Origin: Hespellia sp.
GTDB taxonomy: Bacteria; Bacillota; Clostridia; Lachnospirales; Lachnospiraceae
NCBI GenBank assembly: GCA_028689735.1
Contig: JAQVCP010000005.1
Location: 1 to 64,000 of the forward strand
Length of the DNA stretch: 64,000 bases
Reading direction: 5' to 3'
Shown here: piece after piece, positions 56,301-64,000 of the stretch
How the letters are laid out: each line of letters opens with the position of its first letter
Numbering within the stretch: position 1 is the first letter of the stretch
Program-made: the position numbers and the translations under genes
The notes under the pieces: generated by a model
Seen by the model: the letters and a program-made list of their open reading frames with translations, nothing else
What the model was told of the DNA's origin: nothing
Databases searched by the model: none

Positions 56301-56504
56301 TTCAATGTGCATTTCAACATCCTCTTTAACCTTTATTTTAAGGCCTTCAAATAAAAAAAGTGAGAGTTATAAACTACTAGCTCCCACTTTTCAATGCTAT
56401 TTTTTATGCAAGGATTTTAACTTTTTTTTCTTGGCTACTCATAACTTCTTTATTTCAGCTTACTTATGTGATATACTTCATTTATCTATATTCGGAGGTT
56501 TTCT

Positions 56505-56804
56505 ATGCAACTTGAATTAGGATTATTTGATAAGGCTATCTATCTAATAGCTTTACAACTCAATCAGCCTTTCACCATTGATGAGTGGACTTCTGCTGTT
56601 CAAATAGAACACCCAACATGGACACAAAAAAACATTAAGGGGCGTACAAAAGAAATGCTACGTCAGAATATTCTTTCCAAACATTCACAGGGATTTAAAT
56701 GCTACTACTCCTGTTTGGTAAGCCGTGAAGATTTCCTTGCAGCAGAGTTTGTTTCTAACGGTTCATTTGATACACACAATAACCCATTCATATGCGGCAT
56801 GTAA
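56505..56804 (+). CDS. BlaI/MecI-like winged-helix regulator
   Basis: QPFTIDEWTSAVQIEHPTWTQKNIKGRTKEMLRQNILSKHSQGFKCYYSCLVSREDFLAAEF. Confidence 0.65.
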   Translation: MQLELGLFDKAIYLIALQLNQPFTIDEWTSAVQIEHPTWTQKNIKGRTKEMLRQNILSKHSQGFKCYYSCLVSREDFLAAEFVSNGSFDTHNNPFICGM

Positions 56805-56819
56805 CTTTATGCCGAAATC

Positions 56820-57800
56820 TTATTCCCTTGCATATGAAATATCTCGTGCCTCTGAAATCGTATCAGATGTAAGTAAAGTATCAAGCATCGCCCATACCCT
56901 TCCTGTCGGATACAACTTACCTGTTTTAACTATATGTGCAGGTTTAATCGCAGGTCCCAATTTATAAACAAAGTGGTCCATATCACACTCCACATCTGGC
57001 ATTTCCTCAAATTCCTCATGCAAATTACGAGTTACGATATAATCTTCAATATGATGAATAGACTGTAACTGTCCATAATACCTAAAACCTATGTAGTTTG
57101 GTGGTGTTTTAGGCCATCCTTTTCTTCCTCCCCCGATAGGATGAAAATATCTTCCGCGTTTTTCTACAAAATCTATCCATGTCAACTCACAGTTATCTGG
57201 ATGTCCTGTACCAACTGATACCACATATACCCAATTTGAATCTTTTGACTGCATTGTCATTATTCCTCCTAAGTATTCCATCAATTCTTTCAGTAAGTTC
57301 CGTTGTGCTATACTCGAACCTACTCTTGACTCATTTGCTAAATCATATATACGCGCCCATGACAAATGCAGCACAGGTATTCCATTCACTTCATGAAAAG
57401 GAAGATAGGATTTCGCATACTCTTTACTGCACTCTGACATAGATACAATGGCTTTCTGCTTTGCTCCACTTTGCACAATTGCTTTTCTTTCCGAATAAAG
57501 TGTCAGCTGCTCGGCATAGGGCAATATCCACCCTCTCTTTGCTTCAACTATGATGAAAAATGATTCATCATCAGTAATCTCTAAATCAGTTATTCCTTTG
57601 TCTTTTTCAAATTCCTGATAACCAATTCTTACCATTTCCGGATTAATATCAATATTCAAAACTTCTGCTATTATCTTTTTCATAAATACCGGACATTTGC
57701 ACAAAGCCCATGCAATACTCTTTGTAATATCGTTTTCGAGCGTTCCTATCAACTGAAATACGCTTGTAACTTCACTACCATGCGACATTAATTCACTCAT
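56820..57800 (-). CDS. PD-(D/E)xK-like nuclease of unknown family
   Basis: GYQEFEKDKGITDLEITDDESFFIIVEAKRGW: D-x(n)-ExK core. Confidence 0.65.
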   Translation of the reverse strand: MSELMSHGSEVTSVFQLIGTLENDITKSIAWALCKCPVFMKKIIAEVLNIDINPEMVRIGYQEFEKDKGITDLEITDDESFFIIVEAKRGWILPYAEQLTLYSERKAIVQSGAKQKAIVSMSECSKEYAKSYLPFHEVNGIPVLHLSWARIYDLANESRVGSSIAQRNLLKELMEYLGGIMTMQSKDSNWVYVVSVGTGHPDNCELTWIDFVEKRGRYFHPIGGGRKGWPKTPPNYIGFRYYGQLQSIHHIEDYIVTRNLHEEFEEMPDVECDMDHFVYKLGPAIKPAHIVKTGKLYPTGRVWAMLDTLLTSDTISEARDISYARE

Positions 57801-57983
57801 GTGACATCTCCATTCTTTTTTTTACTATTCCAATTATATCACATATATGTCTCTTTTTCTTCTAAATAAATTCTATCATCCTTGTTGTACCAAAAATGGA
57901 TCCAAACAGGCAATCTTGACTTTCTTCATTTTCCATGATATATTTCTATCGAACATTTGTTTGCATCTTCAAAGGAGGTATTT

Positions 57984-58250
57984 ATGGCTGCAATAATCTC
58001 ACACGGTCTACATGACTGTACACATTTAAAGATTGTATCCGTCATTTCATCATTTGACTGTGAAGGAAACATAATGCCCCTCTATGTACGAATCGGTGAA
58101 GAATCACTTAAAATCTATAATGCATACCAATCTGAGTCCACCTTTAATCTTCTCCACTTCAAATGCGAGGTCATGGACTGTGATCGGGTCAAACCAATCA
58201 AGCTGACATACCACATCAACGACCACAAATGGAGTATGCCTGTAAAATAA
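57984..58250 (+). CDS. Hypothetical protein
   Basis: 88 aa; AAAGGAGG RBS before ATG 57984. Confidence 0.65.
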   Translation: MAAIISHGLHDCTHLKIVSVISSFDCEGNIMPLYVRIGEESLKIYNAYQSESTFNLLHFKCEVMDCDRVKPIKLTYHINDHKWSMPVK

Positions 58251-58251
58251 A

Positions 58252-58284
58252 ACTGTTCCACAGTCGCAATGACCGTGGAACTTT
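58252..58284 (+). terminator. Intrinsic terminator
   Basis: GTTCCACaGTC...gaccGTGGAAC-TTTCCTTTTT. Confidence 0.75.
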
Positions 58285-58289
58285 CCTTT

Positions 58290-58484
58290 TTATTCCGCTG
58301 AAGCAAAAACTTCATCACGCTTGGTTATTATAAGTCTACCGCCTTCGCATTTAACCGTGATGGGTGTCCCCGGAAGAAACTCTAACTCACGCAGCCACTT
58401 CCCCTGTAATCGAATTTCAGGAACAACCTCCTGTTGTGCGTACTTCTCGTATACTTTCAAATCTCTATAATCCTTAAAAGCCAT
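58290..58484 (-). CDS. SymE-like toxin-family protein
   Basis: PEIRLQGKWLRELEFLPGTPITVKCEGGRLIITKRDE. Confidence 0.8.
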   Translation of the reverse strand: MAFKDYRDLKVYEKYAQQEVVPEIRLQGKWLRELEFLPGTPITVKCEGGRLIITKRDEVFASAE

Positions 58485-58626
58485 AAAACTCCTTTCGTAC
58501 CTTTTAACCTTTACTTGCTATCGTTAATAGGGTATTCACTTTCCCCTTTATTCTTTGCCCCTGTGTTGCGTTATCAGGAATCATACAGGCATAATTCCAC
58601 GTTTGAAAGCCTGAAAACGCCTTATT

Positions 58627-59748
58627 TTAAGCCACTTTTACACGAACCCTATCGTTGACTTGTATCGGCACTAACGTCCTTTTGTTCATAGCTGCAAACA
58701 ATAGAAAATCTGCTGGAAACCGGTAGGTTCCTCTCGTCCGGATAATCTGTATCTCTCTCTCCTCCAGCGGCTGGCGCAGAACCTCCAGCACTGTCTTTGG
58801 AAATTCTGCCAGCTCGTCCATCATCAGTACCCCACCGTGAGCAAGACTGATTTCTCCAGGCGATGGCACGATTCCGCCTCCGATCAGCGCCGCTTTGGTA
58901 GCCGTGTGGTGAATCTGCCGGAAGGGACGCTGTCTGATTCCCGCCTGTTCTCCCAATAGTCCTGCCACACTGTAAATCTTGGAAATCTCCAGCAGTTCCT
59001 CTTTGGACATCGGCGGAAGAATGGTGGAAATCCGCTTTGCAATCATCGTCTTACTGGCCCCCGGCGTCCCGATCATCAGAATATTATGCTGACCGGATAC
59101 CGCAATTTCTGCCGCTCTCTTTGCTGCATGCTGCCCCTGAATATCCGCAAAATCAGGTATTTCATTCCCACATAGCTGACTGCTTTCGTTTTCCAAACCA
59201 TCACGAATCCGCTGCTTCTGCTCTGCCAGATAAGATTCCTTGTCACTGAGAAAATCAAGGACATCCATCACCTTTCCCACCCCGATAATTTCCATATTAT
59301 CTACCAATTGACCTTCCATTACATTTTCCATCGGTACAAGACAAGCTGTGCACCCTCTGCGTTTTGCTTCCATCACAATCGGCAGAACTCCTGGAACCTT
59401 CAGCACCTCACCGTTGAGTCCAAGTTCTCCCACTGTCATGATGTTTTCCAGTTTTCCCTCCTCCAGATACGAAAATGTCTCCAGCAAGGCCAGCGCGATT
59501 GGCAGATCAAAAGATGACCCTCTCTTTTTCACGGTGGCCGGTGCCAGATTGATAATGATTTTCTTCGGTGGAACCGAAAAGCCAGAATTAATAAGTGCAG
59601 TCTTCACCCGCTCGCCGGCTTCCTTCACCTCCCCCGAGAGATACCCCACCATATGAAACATCGGCAGACCATTACTGACATCTGCCTCCACATGCACCAA
59701 CTCTACATTCATCCCGTCAAGTGCCGCAGATAATACTGTACTAAACAA
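58627..59748 (-). pseudogene. comM: ComM/YifB N-terminal portion interrupted by the prophage (chimeric 18-aa tail)
   Basis: MFSTVLSAALDGMNVELVHVEADVSNGLPMFHMVGYLSGEVKEAGERV...RFPADFLLFAAMN then phage-derived KRTLVPIQVNDRVRVKVA*. Confidence 0.95.
58660..58687. other. Right attachment junction (phage arm TTGTATC plus att core TTC)
   Basis: comM reading frame diverges after FAAMN; TTGTATC at 58660-58666. Confidence 0.8.
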
Positions 59749-60132
59749 TAAACAACACTCCTTTCCTGATATCTGATTGATATCTTGTCCGCTGACATTT
59801 TTACAGTTCACATCGCCACGCCGTCTGCTGAGTAAATAAGCCACCCGCCAATGTGTTCCTATGTCATTCTCACAAATTGGAATTCTCTGACTGATCCGCC
59901 AGAATCTTTGATACTCTGATACAATTTCAGGAAAAAGAATCTCCTGAGAAATGTGTAATTACTATAGCACACCATCCATCGATATGCAATTCTTTTTCAA
60001 AAGAATTCATCAGAGAGTTTTGCATATTTTCCGATTACTGTGTTCCATGCCATGCGCTTGCCACACTGGAATGGAGAAGATTCGGTTTTGGGAAAAGCAC
60101 AAAATTCACTGTTGCCACATAGACTATATCAA

Positions 60133-60771
60133 ATGGACTCTGAGGTGCCTTTTTTGAAGTCTTTTCCTCCTCCGCTTACGGAAGCCGAAGAAAAATATTA
60201 CTTGCAAAAGTATACAGAGGGAGATTTAACAGCCAAGCATCTTTTAATAGAGCACAATCTCCGCCTGGTAGCTCACATCATTAAAAAATATCAGAATCTG
60301 GGCGAAGAACAGGATGACTTGATTTCCATTGGCACAATCGGTCTAATCAAGGCAATTATGACATTCAACCCCGAGAAGAAAGTGCGTCTCGGCACCTACG
60401 CCGCGCGATGCATAGAAAATGAAATTCTGATGCTTCTTCGTTCCCGAAAAAAATCTTCCAAAGAAATTTCTCTCTATGAGCCCGTGGGCACAGATCGGGA
60501 GGGAAACGAAATCCGGCTCTATGATATCATGGAGACAAAGGAGGATTCTATTCATGACAAGGTCGACCTCAAGGAAGATATTTTGAAACTCTATCAAAGC
60601 CTTGAGCAAATCCTCTCTCCCAGAGAACGGCTTGTCCTGAAAATGCGTTATGGTCTGTATAATGAAGAAGAATATACGCAGCGGGAGATTGCCAAAGAGC
60701 TTGGGATCTCTCGTTCTTATGTTTCCCGCATAGAAAAAAGTGCGATAGAAAAACTTCGCACTTTCTTTTAA
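60133..60771 (+). CDS. sigK: RNA polymerase sporulation sigma factor (SigK-like)
   Basis: EHNLRLVAHIIKKYQNLGEEQDDLISIGTIGLIKAIMTFNPEKKVRLGTYAARCIENEILMLLRSRKK. Confidence 0.88.
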   Translation: MDSEVPFLKSFPPPLTEAEEKYYLQKYTEGDLTAKHLLIEHNLRLVAHIIKKYQNLGEEQDDLISIGTIGLIKAIMTFNPEKKVRLGTYAARCIENEILMLLRSRKKSSKEISLYEPVGTDREGNEIRLYDIMETKEDSIHDKVDLKEDILKLYQSLEQILSPRERLVLKMRYGLYNEEEYTQREIAKELGISRSYVSRIEKSAIEKLRTFF

Positions 60772-60834
60772 GTATCCCTATGTATTTTCCGGGCGGATAC
60801 CGCCTGTACTTCATGCTCCTCTGACCAGAGCTGC

Positions 60835-62079
60835 TTAAAGACATTCCTCTGCATTTTCTTCTCTTCTCCGGAGAATATCGTACTGGCTTGCCGGAGCATC
60901 CAGCTCAACCAGAAGTTTCTGCTTCGGATGGGGTGCGCTCTCCTGCGCTGCTCCATCTTCGTCGTAGATTGCCTTTACTGTGACCGGCGTATTTTCCCCG
61001 TCCGGCTTCATGATTTCAATCTGCTCACCCACTGAAAATTTATTGCGCTGTTCAATCTGATAAAGGCCATTCTGCTCAGCCTCAATGATTCCAAGATAAG
61101 TGTACCCCTTCACATAGGTATTGTTGTCATAAATCTGTGTCGTCTCATCCGGTTTTCCAAAGAAGAAACCTGTGGTAAACTGACGATAGGTACAGCTTGC
61201 AATCTGTTCCAGATACCATGGCATATTCTGCTCGTAGAGCTTCGGATCCTTCCGGTAATCATCGATTGCCTTACGATAGGTTCTTGCCACCGTTGCAACA
61301 TAGAGCGCCGTTTTCATCCGTCCCTCAATTTTCAGACTGTCAATCCCCGTATCTAGAAGCTCCGGAATATGCTCAATCATACAAAGGTCCTTGGAATTAA
61401 AGATGTAAGTTCCTCTCTCATTCTCATAGACTGGCATATATTCGCCCGGCCTGGTCTCCTCCACTACTGCGTACTTCCAGCGGCACGGATGCGTACAGGC
61501 TCCCTGGTTGGCATCCCGTCCGGTAAAGTAATTGCTCAGCAGGCATCTTCCCGAATAGGAAATGCACATGGCACCATGGACAAAGGTCTCAATTTCCAGA
61601 TCTGCCGGAATGTTCGCACGCAGCTCCTTTAACTCTGCCATCGAGAGCTCTCTTGCCGAAACCACACGGGAGGCGCCCTGCTTATACCAGAAATTATAGG
61701 TAGCATAATTCGTATTATTTGCCTGTGTACTCACATGGCGCTCAATTTCAGGGCAGATTTCCTTTGCAATCTCAAACACCCCAGGGTCGGCAATAATCAG
61801 TGCATCCGGTCCAATTTCCTTTAATTCGGTGAAATACTCGCGTACCCCCTCCAAATCATCGTTATGAGCCAGAATATTCGCTGTCACGTACACTTGCACA
61901 CCATGTGCATGGGCAAATGCGATTCCAGCCTTCATATCCTCCATAGAAAAGTTCTTTGCCTTTGCGCGAAGTCCAAAAGCCTCACCGCCAATATATACCG
62001 CATCGGCGCCAAATATAACTGCAGTCTTGAGCACCTCCAGGCTGCTTGCTGGAATTAATAATTCTGGATGTCTTGTCAT
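60835..62079 (-). CDS. U32 family peptidase
   Basis: PELLIPASSLEVLKTAVIFGADAVYIGGEAFGLRAKAKNF; FVHGAMCISYSGRCLLSNYFTGRDANQGACTHPCRW. Confidence 0.96.
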   Translation of the reverse strand: MTRHPELLIPASSLEVLKTAVIFGADAVYIGGEAFGLRAKAKNFSMEDMKAGIAFAHAHGVQVYVTANILAHNDDLEGVREYFTELKEIGPDALIIADPGVFEIAKEICPEIERHVSTQANNTNYATYNFWYKQGASRVVSARELSMAELKELRANIPADLEIETFVHGAMCISYSGRCLLSNYFTGRDANQGACTHPCRWKYAVVEETRPGEYMPVYENERGTYIFNSKDLCMIEHIPELLDTGIDSLKIEGRMKTALYVATVARTYRKAIDDYRKDPKLYEQNMPWYLEQIASCTYRQFTTGFFFGKPDETTQIYDNNTYVKGYTYLGIIEAEQNGLYQIEQRNKFSVGEQIEIMKPDGENTPVTVKAIYDEDGAAQESAPHPKQKLLVELDAPASQYDILRRREENAEECL

Positions 62080-62100
62080 TTTTTTATTTCCCTTTCATTT

Positions 62101-62742
62101 CTACTTTTTCACACTGACTGCCACGCCATCTCCAAGCGGAATCACCGAAGTCACAAGGCTCTCTTCATGCTTCAGCTCGTAGAGATATGCTCTCATACGG
62201 CGATGAATGGTCCGATTTCTCCGCTCCACTGCAAACCGTGACTCTATGATATCTCCATCCTGCAGTACATTGTCAGAGACGAGTACGCCCCCATGCTCCA
62301 GAAGACGAAGTACCTCCGGCATGTAATAGATATACTGTGCCTTTGCGGCATCCATAAAGATAAAATCATAAGAACCGGTAAGGCTCTTTAAAGTCTCCAG
62401 TGCATCGCCTTCTAAAAGCTCAATCTGCTCTTCTTTTCCGGCACGCCTGAAATTCTCCCTTGCAATAGGGATTCGTTTTTCATATTTTTCTATTGTTGTA
62501 ATCTTACAACCCTCAGAAACATTTTCACTCATCAATAACGCAGAGAAACCTACGGCAGTCCCGACTTCCAGGACGCGCATAGGTTTTTTCATGGCTAGGA
62601 GAACCTTCAGAAAGCTCTGCATCTCCTTGCGGATAATCGGCACATAATCTGCCAGAGCTTCCTGTTCTATGGTCTCAAGTACCTCACTGTTCTCTGTTTC
62701 TAAGGAGTTGATGAAGGTTACGATTCTTTCATCTACAATCAT
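62101..62742 (-). CDS. O-methyltransferase (TrmR/YrrM-like)
   Basis: VLEVGTAVGFSALLMSENV; YDFIFMDAAKAQYIYYMPEVLRLLEHGGVLVSDNVL. Confidence 0.92.
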   Translation of the reverse strand: MIVDERIVTFINSLETENSEVLETIEQEALADYVPIIRKEMQSFLKVLLAMKKPMRVLEVGTAVGFSALLMSENVSEGCKITTIEKYEKRIPIARENFRRAGKEEQIELLEGDALETLKSLTGSYDFIFMDAAKAQYIYYMPEVLRLLEHGGVLVSDNVLQDGDIIESRFAVERRNRTIHRRMRAYLYELKHEESLVTSVIPLGDGVAVSVKK

Positions 62743-62745
62743 ATC

Positions 62746-64000
62746 CTACACATCCATAATAATCGGAATTATCATCGGTCTCCTCTTTGTCTTTTTCCAA
62801 ATATAGTCATTCATGGTATCTCTGACAACTACTTTAATCTTATTCCAGTCCGCATTCTTATTCGCAAGACACTTATCGAGAGCTTCTGTCATGACTCTCT
62901 TTGCTTCATCCATCAGCACTTCTGACTCTCTCACATATACGAATCCTCTCGATACAATATCCGGACCTGCAAGCAGCTGATTGGTTCCCTTCTGAAGGGT
63001 GAGCACTACGATCAAGATACCGTCCTCCGCAAGATGCTGACGGTCACGAAGCACGATATTGCCCACATCACCGACACCAAGTCCATCCACCAGGATGCTT
63101 CCTGTATGAACCTTATCAACCACCTTCGCACTGTCATTATCCAGCTCCAGAACATCCCCTGTCTGCATCAGGAAAATATTTTCCTTTGGAATTCCGAGGT
63201 TCGCTGCAATGGCCGCATTCGCTTTGAGATGCTTATATTCTCCATGCACCGGCATCGCATACTTTGGCTTCACCAGTGAATAGATTAGTTTTAATTCTTC
63301 CTGGCAGGCATGTCCAGATACGTGGGTATCCTGGAAAATCACATCTGCGCCAAGGAAAGACAGTTCGTTGATAATCTTAGAGACTGACTTTTCATTTCCT
63401 GGAATCGGGCTGGAACTGAAAATAACCGTATCGGTAGGCTGAATCGTAATTTTACGATGAACTCCGGCTGCCATTCTAGAAAGAGCTGCCATGGACTCAC
63501 CCTGACTTCCTGTCGTAATCAGAACTGTCTTTTCCGGCGGATAATTCTTCAATTGGTCAATTTCAATCAGGGTGTTCTCTGGAATATCCAGACATCCAAG
63601 TTCCGAAGCGATTCCGATGATATTGACCATGCTTCGACCTTCCACGACTACCTTACGTCCATATTTGTAAGCAGAATTGATGATCTGCTGTACACGGTCT
63701 ACGTTGGATGCGAAGGTCGCGATAATCATCCTCGTATTCTGATGCTCTGCGAAAATGTGGTCAAATGTGATACCGACCGTCTTCTCCGACTGGGTGAATC
63801 CCGGACGTTCCGCGTTGGTACTGTCGGACATCAGGCACATAACACCTTTCTTTCCAATCTCTGCAAATCTCTGCAGATCAATGGCATCTCCGAATACGGG
63901 TGTGTAATCTACCTTAAAGTCTCCTGTGTGCACCACGATTCCTGCCGGTGAATAAATTGCAAGGGCAGAAGCATCCTGAATACTATGATTCGTCTTAATG
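62746..64000 (-). CDS. Ribonuclease J (5' end beyond window)
   Basis: VVHTGDFKVDYTPVFGDAIDLQRFAEIGKKGVMCLMSDSTNAERPGFTQSEKTVG; LIVVLTLQKGTNQLLAGPDIVSRGFVYVRES. Confidence 0.95.
   Translation of the reverse strand, partial: IKTNHSIQDASALAIYSPAGIVVHTGDFKVDYTPVFGDAIDLQRFAEIGKKGVMCLMSDSTNAERPGFTQSEKTVGITFDHIFAEHQNTRMIIATFASNVDRVQQIINSAYKYGRKVVVEGRSMVNIIGIASELGCLDIPENTLIEIDQLKNYPPEKTVLITTGSQGESMAALSRMAAGVHRKITIQPTDTVIFSSSPIPGNEKSVSKIINELSFLGADVIFQDTHVSGHACQEELKLIYSLVKPKYAMPVHGEYKHLKANAAIAANLGIPKENIFLMQTGDVLELDNDSAKVVDKVHTGSILVDGLGVGDVGNIVLRDRQHLAEDGILIVVLTLQKGTNQLLAGPDIVSRGFVYVRESEVLMDEAKRVMTEALDKCLANKNADWNKIKVVVRDTMNDYIWKKTKRRPMIIPIIMDV

Larger units (their letters stand above)
125..58687. mobile_element. 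Complete prophage (~58.6 kb, siphovirus-like) integrated in comM/yifB
   Basis: comM is split between the two ends; TTC core at 125-127 and 58685-58687; full phage module order and large serine recombinases inside. Confidence 0.93.

Noticed and set aside
58687-58700. tRNA-gene integration site
   Set aside because: No tRNA-like sequence at either junction; the split gene is comM and the common core is 3 bp.
60133-60771. Possible skin-type interruption of sigK
   Set aside because: The SigK-like ORF appears continuous from region 2 to the region 4 HTH; no recombinase beside it.

Overview
Clostridial (Lachnospiraceae-like) chromosome window dominated by one complete ~58.6 kb prophage (about 125..58687) inserted inside comM/yifB (Mg-chelatase family). 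The comM 5' part is at 58627..59748 (-) and its 3' part at 1..127 (-). The junctions share only the trinucleotide TTC/GAA. The rebuilt attP has inverted TTGTATC...GATACAA arms, as expected for large serine recombinase integration; two overlapping large serine recombinases lie at 5.6-8.7 kb.

The prophage carries a siphovirus-type late module on the minus strand: bifunctional endolysin, holin, GH18 tail protein, tail, capsid, protease, portal, terminase. It also has a replication module, a divergent control region, and several accessory blocks:
(a) a left-end tyrosine recombinase plus GNAT / Lnu(C)-like lincosamide nucleotidyltransferase / ABC-F operon with an attenuator-like leader;
(b) an amidoligase + gamma-glutamylcyclotransferase block;
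(c) a compact SAM synthetase beside two DNA methyltransferases;
(d) a right-end minus-strand defence operon (HTH_17, N4/N6 DNA methyltransferase, C5 methyltransferase, LAGLIDADG-like protein, McrB, McrC, and possibly an ImmA-like metallopeptidase-HTH protein), flanked by a PD-(D/E)xK-like protein and a SymE-like protein.

Structure not in the ORF track includes: a -1 frameshift (A AAA AAC) tail-chaperone fusion; a promoter-like ~38 bp motif in six copies, four of them in an 86-87 bp tandem array, at three operons; a second promoter family TTGATA-N8-ATAGTACGG-GAATAT at four genes; and 10 bp iterons at the late-operon and defence-operon promoters. Host genes at the right edge are sigK-like sigma factor, U32 peptidase, O-methyltransferase and RNase J (partial). 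All calls are from reading the sequence and from family knowledge; no database search was run.
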